The notes under the pieces are model-generated. The model saw nothing but the letters and a program-made list of their open reading frames with translations, did not search any database and had not been told where the DNA came from. DNA of 64,000 bases from an uncultured Verrucomicrobiales bacterium (GTDB taxonomy: Bacteria > Verrucomicrobiota > Verrucomicrobiia > Verrucomicrobiales > Akkermansiaceae). Each line of letters starts with the position of its first letter. The stretch's first letter is position 1. The stretch is taken from positions 32,698-96,697 of the forward strand of contig CASICJ010000001.1 of assembly GCA_949373085.1 (NCBI GenBank), given 5' to 3'. Made by a program: the position numbers and the translations under genes. This document shows, one piece after another, positions 9,669 to 18,370 of this stretch.

Positions 9669-10214
9669 CTAATCCATTTCTAATCGATAGCGGTTGATTG
9701 AGGTGTCGGCCTCTTGGGCGTAGCGGTCGAGGCCGCCGTCAAGTCCGAAGGTGTCTGTGAGGCCGTGTCCCCGGAACCATGCGCAGTGGTCTAGAACGCT
9801 TCGACCTTGATGATCGATGAGAATCACTTTGTGGTTCTTTTTCTTCTCAGCAAATAAGCTAGTCTGCAGCTCTTGGGTCATTAATTGTGCGCCCGGCAGA
9901 GTGATCGCCTCAAATTCTTCGCGAGTGCGAGTATCCAGGAGGATGAAGGGCTCATTTTTATCGAGTAAAGCTTTCAATTTTGTCGGCGAAATCAGCATGC
10001 TGGCGTCGTGTTTTTGACTTTCAGTTAGACACTTGATGGCAGCTTCCACATCAATGCCATGATTTTCGCAGACCTTTTCAAGGGTTTCTTCGAGTTCATA
10101 GGCGCAGGATTGGCACCCACCAATATGAAAGGCGGAGAATAGAGCTCTTCGTGCTCCAGGATACTGATCTAGGAGAGATTTCATAGAGAGGTCGGCGTGC
10201 AGCTCAGTCGGCAT
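9669..10214 (-). CDS. DUF1858-like plus rhodanese-like domain protein lacking the catalytic cysteine
   Basis: Residues about 10-65 resemble the DUF1858/ScdA N-terminal type domain (LLDQYPGARRALF, GGCQSCAYELEETLEKV, HGIDVEAAI), with paired cysteines that in relatives are linked to Fe-S repair or redox proteins. Residues about 80-175 are a rhodanese domain (FILLDTRTREEFEAITLPGA, FGLDGGLDRYA). In active rhodaneses the loop is C-x-x-G-x-R; here it reads D-H-Q-G-R-S, so the sulfur-carrying cysteine is missing and a regulatory or binding role is more likely. The start is ATG 10214; a TTG at 10220 is in frame. The gene is divergent from pssA. Confidence 0.75.
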   Translation of the reverse strand: MPTELHADLSMKSLLDQYPGARRALFSAFHIGGCQSCAYELEETLEKVCENHGIDVEAAIKCLTESQKHDASMLISPTKLKALLDKNEPFILLDTRTREEFEAITLPGAQLMTQELQTSLFAEKKKNHKVILIDHQGRSVLDHCAWFRGHGLTDTFGLDGGLDRYAQEADTSINRYRLEMD

Positions 10215-10309
10215 AGACAAAAGGTGACAGATAATCTGTTGGGGGAAAGAGGTGAGTTGAGACTTTCCAAGCCCTCAGACCTTTGACAGGTTCCTAGGTG
10301 CAACGAGTC

Positions 10310-11107
10310 ATGGGACAAGAAGACCAAGAACCTAAAATTTATCTCCTGCCCAATTTAATGACGGCCGGGAATCTTTTGTGCGGATTTTTAGCGATCTTGA
10401 CGATTTTTAAAGGAATGCAGGCTGACGATCTGCTTGGGGCGAAGAATTATTACCAAACGGCGATGCTTTATATATTTGGATCGTGTTTTTTTGATTTACT
10501 CGATGGTCGGTTGGCCCGGCTTGGAGGGCAGGAATCTCCTTTTGGGCAGGAGTTTGACTCTCTTGCTGATATGGTCTCGTTTGGGCTCGCACCCGCCATG
10601 TTAGTGTCTCGGGCGGTTCTCGCCGATTTACAGTTACCTGAGATTTTCGATCCCAATGGCACTAAAGAGCGTGGTCTGACTTGGGCGATTGCTTTTATTT
10701 ACCTACTGTGTGGTGGGATCAGGTTAGCGCGATTTAATTGTCTTGCTCGAATTGGATCCACTAGCGGGGACTTTCGGGGGATTCCTATTCCAATGGCGGC
10801 GGGGTTTATAGCTTCTCTCACCTTCGTAATGATTAGCTTGGCTGAAAACGACCGATCGTTGGGGCTTTGGTCTTTTGTTTTAGCCGGGATGATACTCGGG
10901 GTTTCGGTTCTGATGGTGAGTAACGTTCGCTATCCAAGTTTTAAAAAAATTGATCTAAAGACTAAAGTAAATGTTTGGACTCTTTTGGGGTTTGCCCTCC
11001 TTTTGGGTCTTATTGTGAAGTGGACTATCTATACTTCGGCCGCTATTTTCGTTGTTTATCTTGTGCTTCCACTATTCCTTGGCAGGAAGAAGAAGGCTAA
11101 AGTTTAA
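10310..11107 (+). CDS. pssA: CDP-diacylglycerol--serine O-phosphatidyltransferase
   Basis: The enzyme makes phosphatidylserine from CDP-diacylglycerol and serine, the first step towards phosphatidylethanolamine, in the inner membrane. The CDP-alcohol phosphotransferase signature D-G-x2-A-R-x8-G-x3-D-x3-D is complete (DGRLARLGGQESPFGQEFDS). LPNLMTAGNLLCGFLAI precedes it, and several hydrophobic helices extend to a basic C-terminus (GRKKKAKV). At 265 residues it has the usual type II PssA length. The ATG at 10310 is preferred; a GTG at 10298 is in frame. No psd gene is nearby. A different head-group acceptor cannot be fully excluded, but the LPNL/GN motifs favour PssA. Confidence 0.85.
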   Translation: MGQEDQEPKIYLLPNLMTAGNLLCGFLAILTIFKGMQADDLLGAKNYYQTAMLYIFGSCFFDLLDGRLARLGGQESPFGQEFDSLADMVSFGLAPAMLVSRAVLADLQLPEIFDPNGTKERGLTWAIAFIYLLCGGIRLARFNCLARIGSTSGDFRGIPIPMAAGFIASLTFVMISLAENDRSLGLWSFVLAGMILGVSVLMVSNVRYPSFKKIDLKTKVNVWTLLGFALLLGLIVKWTIYTSAAIFVVYLVLPLFLGRKKKAKV

Positions 11108-11183
11108 CTTAGCAAGAGTATTAAGGTTTTATGAAAACTTGGTTGACTTGACTAATTATTGGGAATAAAGGTTCCCATCTTTT

Positions 11184-11978
11184 ATGTTTAGTGGTGTCTT
11201 TTTTAAGAATTATCTAATTAGCGTTCTTGTCGCTGCATTTACATGCGGGTTGGCAATGGGGCTGACCCATAAGGTGAAGAAGGCTGAGAATCTTTATCGT
11301 ATAGCGCTTAAATATGGAGTCTCCATAGATCGCCTTGCGGCGCATAACGGGATCAAAGATAAAAATAACCTTGGTGTTGGGCAGGTGTTGAGGATTCCTT
11401 CGGGTAAGGTGGCTGCTCCGGCGGCAAACGTTCGGAGAACGCTAAAATCTCTAAGGGTCATCATCGATGCCGGCCATGGAGGTAGGGACCGCGGAGCAGT
11501 CTGGGGTGGCGTTCGTGAATCGGATCTCAATCTAAAGGTTGCTCGTCGCGTTGAGGCTTCCTTAAAAATTAAGGGATACCCGGTGACGATGATTCGCCGC
11601 AGCGATGTTTTTGTTGATCTGCGGCATCGGTCAGAAATCTCAAACCGATATCGTAACTGTATTTTTATTAGTATCCATTTCAATGCGACTTCTCACACGG
11701 GAGTTAGGGGAGTGGAAACCTTTTATGTCGGGAAGCGTGGCCGATTTCTGGCTAAGACGATCCAAAATCATCTAGTGAGCGACCTCAAAGTGCGTGACCG
11801 TGGATTCAAATTCAAAAGATTTTCGGTGCTAAATGATACCCTTTGCCCCGCTGTATTGGTGGAGTGTGGATTTATCAGTAATTCCTACGAGCGTTCCCGT
11901 TGCAATTCATCGAGTTATCAGGCGGCGGTGGCTCGTTCGATTGTTTTGGGGGTCGAGGGCTACAATCGAGCTTACTAA
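11184..11978 (+). CDS. Secreted LysM N-acetylmuramoyl-L-alanine amidase
   Basis: A hydrophobic leader (residues 1-26) precedes one LysM domain (about 28-72; VKKAENLYRIALKYGVSIDR and VGQVLRIPSG) and an Amidase_3 catalytic domain (about 90-262). The zinc site is visible as IIDAGHGG, the Glu of GGVRESDLN, and SIHFNA; a late catalytic Glu is in VLVECGFISN. The protein would bind peptidoglycan by LysM and cut the MurNAc-L-Ala bond, acting in cell separation or wall turnover in the periplasm. Length and order match AmiC-like enzymes with a shorter N-terminus. A TTGACT at 11143 may be part of its promoter, but no convincing -10 goes with it. Confidence 0.85.
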   Translation: MFSGVFFKNYLISVLVAAFTCGLAMGLTHKVKKAENLYRIALKYGVSIDRLAAHNGIKDKNNLGVGQVLRIPSGKVAAPAANVRRTLKSLRVIIDAGHGGRDRGAVWGGVRESDLNLKVARRVEASLKIKGYPVTMIRRSDVFVDLRHRSEISNRYRNCIFISIHFNATSHTGVRGVETFYVGKRGRFLAKTIQNHLVSDLKVRDRGFKFKRFSVLNDTLCPAVLVECGFISNSYERSRCNSSSYQAAVARSIVLGVEGYNRAY

Positions 11979-12113
11979 AAACCTGGAAGACACAGATTTC
12001 CCATGATTATCCTGAATTCAGATCCGGAAAATGTCGTAATGGGTCAATTTTTTCGGGCGTAAAAAGTAATTTTGCCGGGTTGGCTAAGTCAAACTCGCTG
12101 ATAGTGTGACGGT

Positions 12114-13727
12114 ATGGCCAGTAGGAGAAATCGAAAGTCAAAAGCAGAAAATGCGCAAAGGCGGAAGTCTCGTAAGAGGGGTTCAACCAAGTGGGTGTAT
12201 TATACTGGAGGTGTTTTGGGGCTTGCGGTTTTGGTTGGCTTGGTCATTGGCTACAACTCAGTACGAAGCTATCTTCGGAGTGATGAATTCAGGCTAATGC
12301 TTGGAGAGGAGGTAGGGTACGAACTTAATGGAGACGCCGAGATGTCGATTTTTGAATGGGATGGTTGGAGCTTGAAGACTGATAATTTTAGTTTCAAGGA
12401 GATGAATGGATTGCAAGATATCAATGCGCATGGAATTGATGCTCAGGTCGATATTGGAGCGATTTGGACCGGTGTTTATCGCATCGAAAATATGCACCTT
12501 CGCGAGCTTGAATTTACTGGTGACTTTCGAAATGATCCTAAGCGTAAAATCCTTATTAAAGAGCGTCCAGTGAAGGAGAAAAGCTTCTGGGATCCTCTAT
12601 TGCCGGATTCTCTTGAAGTAACGGGAATCGATATCGCTTCTTTGCAGGGATCAGCCAAGTTGGACGACGGGGATTGGGTATGGCAGAATGCCTCGGCGAA
12701 GATCCGCCCTGGTTCAACAAAGGATGTTTATGATGTGATGGTCGCTGGTGGCGAAATTTCGACGCCTATTTCACTAGCAGATAAGATGACCCTGCGTAAG
12801 GCCAAGGGGAGGTATTCGGGTAATCGGTTTTACTTGTTGGAATCTGAATTTGGAGTGCTGGAAAATGGTTTGATGATAGCGGAAGGGGATTTCGGTATTG
12901 AAGATGGGACTTGGCAGATCCGGGGAGAGGTGACTGGTTCCCGTATTCAGGAGGTTATTGCTGAGGATTGGAAACGGCGTTTCATGGGGCCGCTTGATCT
13001 TTCCTTCGAAGTGACAGGTAAGCCAGACACTGAATCTAGATTGACTGGTCACCTCAGAATCAGGGATGGCATGCTTACGGCTCTTCCGTTGCTTGATAAA
13101 ATTTCGGCCTATGCAAACACGTCACGCTTTCGTCGCCTGTCTCTAAATGAGGCAAGTCTAGACTTTGAAAAAGTCGGAGAAAACATCGAGCTAACCAATA
13201 TTGTTTTGTCTAGTGAAGGACTAGTCCGTGTCGAGGGTATGATGGAAATTGAAGGGAATGAAATTCGTAAGGGTGATTTACGCATTGGTATTACGCCCGG
13301 GACTTTGGCTCATATTCCAGGTGCTGAGACTAAGGTTTTTCAGCGTGGTGATTTGGGGCTTTTGTGGACTCCACTTAATGTCAGTGGCACACTTGACGCT
13401 CCTCAGGAAGATCTGAGTGACCGATTGATTGCTGCAGCCAAGGAGAGGATGTTTGAGATGCTTCCAGGTATTGGAGAGTATGCGCTCAAGTTTACAGGTA
13501 AGCCGATTGGTGAGTCTACCAAGATGGTCCTCAAAAAGAAGGGGGTGATTCTTGGTGTCGCTGAATTAGCTTTGGGAAAAGCTTCTGATTTATTTAATCC
13601 GAGTGTTGCCGGTAATCCGGAAAAAGTGAAAGGGGAAGAGGATGGTGCGATCAAAAAGGGGGCCGACGCCTTCAAGAAAGGAGTCGGGACTATTTTTGAT
13701 ATTTTCGGACGACCAATTTCAAAGTGA
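12114..13727 (+). CDS. AsmA-like envelope protein with N-terminal membrane anchor
   Basis: A very basic N-terminus (residues 1-25) leads into one transmembrane helix (about 28-48, YYTGGVLGLAVLVGLVIGYN). A long beta-rich periplasmic region follows, with repeated strands such as LEVTGIDIASLQGSAKL and the AsmA-type C-terminal segment LTGHLRIRDGMLTALPLLDKI. AsmA-type proteins span the envelope and are linked to lipid transport and outer membrane assembly. At 537 residues it is within the family range. A Lys/Gly-rich tail follows the last fold. The SRPBCC gene starts 18 bp downstream, so both may be cotranscribed. Domain similarity is by pattern only, so the exact subfamily is uncertain. Confidence 0.6.
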   Translation: MASRRNRKSKAENAQRRKSRKRGSTKWVYYTGGVLGLAVLVGLVIGYNSVRSYLRSDEFRLMLGEEVGYELNGDAEMSIFEWDGWSLKTDNFSFKEMNGLQDINAHGIDAQVDIGAIWTGVYRIENMHLRELEFTGDFRNDPKRKILIKERPVKEKSFWDPLLPDSLEVTGIDIASLQGSAKLDDGDWVWQNASAKIRPGSTKDVYDVMVAGGEISTPISLADKMTLRKAKGRYSGNRFYLLESEFGVLENGLMIAEGDFGIEDGTWQIRGEVTGSRIQEVIAEDWKRRFMGPLDLSFEVTGKPDTESRLTGHLRIRDGMLTALPLLDKISAYANTSRFRRLSLNEASLDFEKVGENIELTNIVLSSEGLVRVEGMMEIEGNEIRKGDLRIGITPGTLAHIPGAETKVFQRGDLGLLWTPLNVSGTLDAPQEDLSDRLIAAAKERMFEMLPGIGEYALKFTGKPIGESTKMVLKKKGVILGVAELALGKASDLFNPSVAGNPEKVKGEEDGAIKKGADAFKKGVGTIFDIFGRPISK

Positions 13728-13745
13728 GGTTAGTTTAAGGCTCGA

Positions 13746-14210
13746 ATGAAAGTCCACTCTCTCTCGCAAGAACAAACGATTCCCATATCATTAAATCAGG
13801 CTTGGGAATTTTTTTCAAGCCCCCGAAATCTTGAAGCCATGACTCCTCCCGAAATGGGATTTAGGATCGTTTCGCTCCCCTCTGAGATTCTTTATGAGGG
13901 CGAAATTATTGAGTATTCAGTAAAGGTCTTACCGGGGGTTTGGATTCCGTGGGTTTCGGAGATCAAGGCCCTAAAAAAGGGTGAAAGCTTCGTTGATGAC
14001 CAGATTTCTGGGCCATTCAAATTTTGGCACCACCGGCATTCCTTTGAGGAAACGAGTGGGGGGACAATAGTGAAGGACCTCATTCACTATTCGGTGGGCT
14101 TCAGTATTTTTGGTGAAGTGGCCCGAGCTCTGGTGGTGAAGAATCAGTTAGCGAAGATGTTTGAACATCGCCGATTAGTTCTCAACGAAAAGTTTGGGGA
14201 GGTCACTTAG
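13746..14210 (+). CDS. SRPBCC-fold ligand-binding protein
   Basis: This 154-residue protein has the START-like/SRPBCC layout: an N-terminal strand and helix IPISLNQAWEFFSSPRNLEAMTP, a strand-rich middle (VLPGVWIPWVSEIKAL, DDQISGPFKFWHHRHSFEE) and a long C-terminal helix ending FEHRRLVLNEKFG. Family members bind hydrophobic ligands in a central cavity; many relatives are annotated as cyclase-like or as cell-division-inhibitor-related without proof. It lies 18 bp after the AsmA-like gene. Its last 8 bases overlap the 3' end of the convergent peroxidase gene. The ligand is unknown. Confidence 0.75.
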   Translation: MKVHSLSQEQTIPISLNQAWEFFSSPRNLEAMTPPEMGFRIVSLPSEILYEGEIIEYSVKVLPGVWIPWVSEIKALKKGESFVDDQISGPFKFWHHRHSFEETSGGTIVKDLIHYSVGFSIFGEVARALVVKNQLAKMFEHRRLVLNEKFGEVT

Positions 14211-15237
14211 CAGCTTCGATAAACTGGGGATCAGTCAGAGTTTTTAAAAAAGCAATGAGCGCTTTTTTTTCCTTAGCTTTTAATTGGAGCCCCTGTTTTT
14301 TGAGCGCAGGATCAAGAGTAGGTGTTTGATGAGCGTTGGTATTATAATGTTCGATTACCTCCGTAAGGTTCTCGAATCGCCCATCATGCATATAGGGTGA
14401 AGTGATGGCGACATTGCGGAGGCTTGGTGTTGAAAAGAGAAACTTGTCCTTTTCCTTACCCGTTACTCCGTATCTCCCAAGATCTTTCAAATCTGGTGCT
14501 GGCCTTAAACCATTGTTACGAAAGGCAAAGTCACTGAAATGTGCTCCACTATGGCATGTGGAACATCCGGCTCCTTCTTTTTCATGAGAGGTGAAAAATA
14601 GTCTGCGTCCCTCGTCTTCAAGCGGGCCAAGCTTTATTTTTTTTTCGAGGGAGCGGTCGAATTTTGAGTCCCCACTTACGATACTAAGAAGATAGTTTTC
14701 TAGCGCTAGCGAGAGGGTCTCGCTGGTGATTTCGCCGGGGCCATAGGACTTTTTAAAATCCTCCCGGTAGGATTTTTGGCGATTGAGCCTGTAAAGGACT
14801 TGGTTGAGGCTGGCCGCCATTTCAAGATGGTCCTGGATAGGTTGTAGGACTTGCTCTCTGACCGTTCTAGCTCGGCCGTCCCAAAAAAAGTGATCTTTCC
14901 ATGCAAGGTTAAAGATGGGAGGGGAATTGCGTTTCCCAAGACGACCCTCGAACCCGCGGGACAAATCGACGTCATCGCTAAATGCAAATTCCTCAACGTG
15001 GCATGCCGCGCACGAAACAGTGCCATCAATCGAAAGGACGGTGTCGTGGAAAAGCTTTTCGCCCAATGAAATTCTCTCTTTTGTAATTTTGTTGTCTGTG
15101 GGAAGAGTTGGTTCTCCGAACTCTTTAGGGAAAATCAGCTGGACCGAGATCGATTCTTGAGGCGGTTTCCATTCCGCTTTTAAGAGAGAAAATCCGATCA
15201 ATAATGTCACGGTCGCTGCAACACACGTCTTAACCAT
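14203..15237 (-). CDS. Di-haem cytochrome c peroxidase (CCP/MauG family)
   Basis: An exported protein (signal peptide MVKTCVAATVTLLIGFSLLKA) with two haem c sites, CAACH near residue 76 and CSTCH near residue 225, in the spacing of di-haem peroxidases. Other family features are GEKLFHDTVLSIDGTVSC, NSPPIFNLAWKDHFFWDGRA, and TPSLRNVAITSPYMHDGRF. It would reduce hydrogen peroxide, or act as a MauG-like oxidase, in the periplasm with electrons from a c-type cytochrome. The start at 15237 puts the signal peptide at the N-terminus; an in-frame ATG at 15255 is the alternative. It is divergent from the beta-propeller gene at 15388. Confidence 0.85.
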   Translation of the reverse strand: MVKTCVAATVTLLIGFSLLKAEWKPPQESISVQLIFPKEFGEPTLPTDNKITKERISLGEKLFHDTVLSIDGTVSCAACHVEEFAFSDDVDLSRGFEGRLGKRNSPPIFNLAWKDHFFWDGRARTVREQVLQPIQDHLEMAASLNQVLYRLNRQKSYREDFKKSYGPGEITSETLSLALENYLLSIVSGDSKFDRSLEKKIKLGPLEDEGRRLFFTSHEKEGAGCSTCHSGAHFSDFAFRNNGLRPAPDLKDLGRYGVTGKEKDKFLFSTPSLRNVAITSPYMHDGRFENLTEVIEHYNTNAHQTPTLDPALKKQGLQLKAKEKKALIAFLKTLTDPQFIEAAK

Positions 15238-15387
15238 TTCTAAAAAATAGCACATGCGGACGAGATTGAATGAAAAAAATCAAGTAAGTTGGTGCAAAGC
15301 GTGATTTTCCGTGGGGATTTAGTTACCTTTTTAATACTAAGATTTTTTTCTTTTCGACTAAGGGATGTTAGACAACATCGTAAAACC

Positions 15388-16407
15388 ATGAAGCAGCTAA
15401 CCGCTATACTTTCGTCTCTCATTCTTACATCTGCTCTCTATGCCCATGAAGGTCATAATCATGGAGATGGGGTGGGAGCCGTCATCACGACTGCAATTGT
15501 GACAGGTTCTGAAGGTCATAAGTATGTTACTGTTCCGGGATGGGGCGTTCCTGAAAACCGGAAAAATATTGGCTCGTTACATGGTGATCTTGCTGTTGAT
15601 AAATCCGGAAGCGTTTATGCTGCTACTAATGGCGAGCCGGGAATCGCGGTCTTTGATTGTTTTGGAGATTTCACAAAATCGCTAAAGGGGGGGCTTGCTG
15701 GTATGCACTCACTGACTGCTGTCACGGAGGGTGGTCAACAATTTATTTGGGGTGCGCAGGTCCGCAAAAATCGCGCTGTTAAATTTGATTTAGAAGGCAA
15801 CATCGTAGCAATTTTGCCCAATGAGAGGACAGGGGAACTTGAAGGCGGGATGGGCGGCTTAACGGAGCTTTTAGTTGGACCGAAGGGGCATATTTATTTC
15901 TTCATGGGATATGGTTCCAAAAAGATTCACAAACTGAAGCCTGATGGTGATCTCGTGAAGACCTATGGGGGAAAAGGAACTGGTAAGGATCAATTTACGT
16001 CGTGTCATGGAGCGGCAATCGATCTCCGTTATGATGAGCCTCGCATTCTTGTTTGCGATCGGGATGGAAGGCGTATGATCCATTTGACGATTGATCTGAC
16101 TTGGATCGGGCTTTATGGCGAAACTCCGATGCGGCGGCCAGCCGATGTTGATGTTCGAGGGGATTATGCTGCTGTTGCCGAGATTGAAGGCCGTGTTATT
16201 TTGATGGATAAAACCGGTAAGGTGGTCTCGGTCCTTTTAGATAATCCAGACAAGAAGCAGTGGGCCACGAATGGTGTCCCGGCTGAAGAACTTCACGACA
16301 ATGCTTTTTCGGCACCCCACGGGATTAAGTGGGGGCCCGCAGGTCAAATTTATGTGACTGAATACTCCAAAGTTGGCCGCTTGGTTGCTCTCTTTCCTAA
16401 AAAGTAA
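15388..16407 (+). CDS. Exported NHL/six-bladed beta-propeller protein with His-rich N-terminus
   Basis: The ATG at 15388 opens a clear signal peptide (MKQLTAILSSLILTSALYA). The mature protein begins HEGHNHGDG, a probable metal-binding His cluster. The rest is a propeller with NHL-like blades, each with a G-D/K-x-Y-V/A pattern, such as GDLAVDKSGSVYAATNGEPG, LVGPKGHIYFFMGYG, ILVCDRDGRRM and GIKWGPAGQIYVTEYSKVGR. NHL propellers bind ligands or act as hydrolases or lyases; no catalytic set is recognisable here. The frame is open further upstream (from 15289), but that lacks a signal peptide. It is divergent from the di-haem peroxidase. Confidence 0.75.
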   Translation: MKQLTAILSSLILTSALYAHEGHNHGDGVGAVITTAIVTGSEGHKYVTVPGWGVPENRKNIGSLHGDLAVDKSGSVYAATNGEPGIAVFDCFGDFTKSLKGGLAGMHSLTAVTEGGQQFIWGAQVRKNRAVKFDLEGNIVAILPNERTGELEGGMGGLTELLVGPKGHIYFFMGYGSKKIHKLKPDGDLVKTYGGKGTGKDQFTSCHGAAIDLRYDEPRILVCDRDGRRMIHLTIDLTWIGLYGETPMRRPADVDVRGDYAAVAEIEGRVILMDKTGKVVSVLLDNPDKKQWATNGVPAEELHDNAFSAPHGIKWGPAGQIYVTEYSKVGRLVALFPKK

Positions 16408-16422
16408 TATTCCCCTGAAATT

Positions 16423-17259
16423 ATGATCGAACTTGAAGATTTTTTTGAAGACGTAATTGGCAAAACCATTAGAGGCACGGGAGTGGCCGATGGAGTTTTG
16501 TCGTTTCTCACGAATGTCGAGCCAGATGCCATCGCCAAATTGAAAAATGGGGAGTTTGATGAAGTTGCCGTTCGCGCTATCGCTCCAGCGCTTGGGCTCG
16601 ATGCTGATTGCTTGGTTGAGCTCGCAAATCGGGGATGGAGGCCGGAGTCGGTTGAGCTCGAGGGGCTACGGCAGTCTAATACTGTCTTTGATCCAGACCC
16701 GGACGACATGATGACTGTAAATTCGTATCTCATTTGGGATCCCCAGACCAAAGAGGCGGCTCTTTTTGATACGGGCGCCGATGCAAGTCCTGCCCTTGAT
16801 ATGGCAAAAAATCTAGGTGTTGATCTCAAAACTCTCTTTATCACTCACTCTCACATCGATCATATTATTGATCGAGAAAAGGTTGTTAAAGCACACCCCG
16901 AAATTCGTGTTTTGGTGAATGCCAAGGAACCTGTTGCTGGAGCCGAACGATTTGCGGCTGGTGAGGCTTTTTCGATTGGAAGTCTTCGGGTTGCGACCCG
17001 TTTAACGTGGGGGCATTCGCCGGCAGGAACTACTTATGTGATCGAGGGTCTCAGCCGCCCTGTTGCCATCGTGGGGGATGCTCTTTTTGCTCAGTCAATG
17101 GGCGGCGGGGTGATTTCCTTCAAGGATGCTCTTGCGACGAATCGTTCTGAGATTTTCACTCTCGAAGATCATACTGTGGTCTGTCCCGGGCATGGGCCTA
17201 TGACCTCGGTAGGAGAGGAGAAAGCTCACAATCCGTTTTTTCCTGAATTCAAATCATAA
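16423..17259 (+). CDS. MBL-fold metallohydrolase with N-terminal HTH-like segment
   Basis: The C-terminal part (about residues 85-270) is a metallo-beta-lactamase fold of the glyoxalase II type. Metal ligands are visible in THSHIDH (HxHxDH), TWGHSPAG, IVGDALF and CPGHGP, which give a two-metal site. The first about 75 residues are helical (AIAKLKNGEFDEVAVRAIAP, LGLDADCLVELANRGW) and resemble an XRE-like helix-turn-helix, an unusual addition. The gene starts 15 bp after the propeller gene and ends 22 bp before the dehydrogenase. A thioester or lactone substrate is likely but not shown. Confidence 0.8.
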   Translation: MIELEDFFEDVIGKTIRGTGVADGVLSFLTNVEPDAIAKLKNGEFDEVAVRAIAPALGLDADCLVELANRGWRPESVELEGLRQSNTVFDPDPDDMMTVNSYLIWDPQTKEAALFDTGADASPALDMAKNLGVDLKTLFITHSHIDHIIDREKVVKAHPEIRVLVNAKEPVAGAERFAAGEAFSIGSLRVATRLTWGHSPAGTTYVIEGLSRPVAIVGDALFAQSMGGGVISFKDALATNRSEIFTLEDHTVVCPGHGPMTSVGEEKAHNPFFPEFKS

Positions 17260-17281
17260 CAACCCAAACCACTAAAATATC

Positions 17282-18172
17282 ATGAGCAAAGTAGCATTCG
17301 TCGGCGTAGGCCGAATGGGGGCAAATATGGCACGTCACCTTCAACTCGATTGTGGACACGATGTCACCGCGGTCTTTGATGTTAATAAGACAGCGTCAGC
17401 CGAGATCGCAGCCGAACTTGGAGCCAAAGATTGTAGCGCCTTGTTAGAAGTGACTGAAGCGGCAGAGATAATCTTCACCGTGGTCACCAACGATGATGCG
17501 ATGCGAGCTATCTTCCTGCAAGATGGAGACAATCTTTTTTCTGGAGCGGCTGGCAAGACCTTCATTAACTGCGCCACTCTTTCACCTGGAATTCATAAAG
17601 AAGTTTATGAAGCTGGAAAAAAAGTTGAAGCGCACGTTCTGGAAGGGGCGATGGCATCATCGATTTCTCAAGCCCGCGAAGGAAAATTGTTCTTAATGAT
17701 TGGGGGGAATCAGGAAGTTTTCGCCCAGCACAAGGAGCTCCTTGATCAACTCTCCATAAACCTTCGCCTCTGCGGTCCAATTGGCAAAGCTGCCGAGGTT
17801 AAGGCTCTCGTTAACATGGTTATGAATATCAATACTGCGGCGCTAGCCGAGGGCTTGGGGCTTGCTGATGCAATGGGTCTTGATCTTCAGATGGTGTGCG
17901 ATATTTTCGCCCAGACCGGTGCAAACAGTCGCGTCCTCGAGACTGATGCTGAGGATATGATCGATCGTGATCATGAGTGTTGGTTTTCAGCGGAACACGC
18001 CGCGAAGGATTCTGGGATCGCAGCTGCTTTGGCAGATGGGGTCGGGATCAGCCTGCCTGTCAATGATGCCACTAAGGCTCAATATGATAAAATGGTGGGA
18101 GTTGGCCTTGGAGAACTTGATAAATCGGGAATCGCCGAGCTGACTTTTAAGGGCCGGGGGCCATCAGTATAA
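17282..18172 (+). CDS. 3-hydroxyisobutyrate dehydrogenase-like NAD(P)-dependent oxidoreductase
   Basis: A beta-hydroxyacid dehydrogenase of 296 residues. The Rossmann start is VAFVGVGRMGANMARHL, the substrate-binding region EGAMASSISQAREGKLFLMIG, and the catalytic Lys region GKAAEVKALVNMVMN (K-x3-N). The C-terminal helical domain DAMGLDLQMVCDIF is typical. Such enzymes oxidise 3-hydroxyisobutyrate, tartronate semialdehyde or related acids; the motifs do not fix the substrate. It lies 22 bp after the MBL gene and is followed by a strong terminator at 18191-18226, which closes the propeller-MBL-dehydrogenase cluster. Confidence 0.85.
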   Translation: MSKVAFVGVGRMGANMARHLQLDCGHDVTAVFDVNKTASAEIAAELGAKDCSALLEVTEAAEIIFTVVTNDDAMRAIFLQDGDNLFSGAAGKTFINCATLSPGIHKEVYEAGKKVEAHVLEGAMASSISQAREGKLFLMIGGNQEVFAQHKELLDQLSINLRLCGPIGKAAEVKALVNMVMNINTAALAEGLGLADAMGLDLQMVCDIFAQTGANSRVLETDAEDMIDRDHECWFSAEHAAKDSGIAAALADGVGISLPVNDATKAQYDKMVGVGLGELDKSGIAELTFKGRGPSV

Positions 18173-18190
18173 ATTGCGCATCTTAGGATG

Positions 18191-18226
18191 GAAGCGGCGG
18201 GTTTTTGCCCACCGCTTCTTTTTTTT
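18191..18226 (+). terminator. Rho-independent terminator after the dehydrogenase gene
   Basis: GAAGCGG pairs with CCGCTTC, then after one mismatch GGG pairs with CCC around a TTTTTG loop. An eight-base T run follows (from about 18219). It lies 18 bp beyond the stop at 18172. Confidence 0.8.
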
Positions 18227-18370
18227 GCGCTATTTGGTCTAAAAAGATCAACATTTCCTCAATTTTCTAAACTTCGTGGTTTGACAGGTTAAGGCGTAAT
18301 TTTGTTAACTCTCTGAGAGCAATAGCGAACACTACGCGATTATTCAATTTATAGACACCACGATCTAATT

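Noticed and set aside
14203..14210. 8-bp overlap of the convergent SRPBCC and peroxidase genes as a regulatory feature
   Set aside because: Short overlaps of convergent stops are common in compact genomes and nothing else suggests regulation.
15289..15387. Extended N-terminus of the beta-propeller protein
   Set aside because: A clean signal peptide begins at 15388; the upstream part would bury it.
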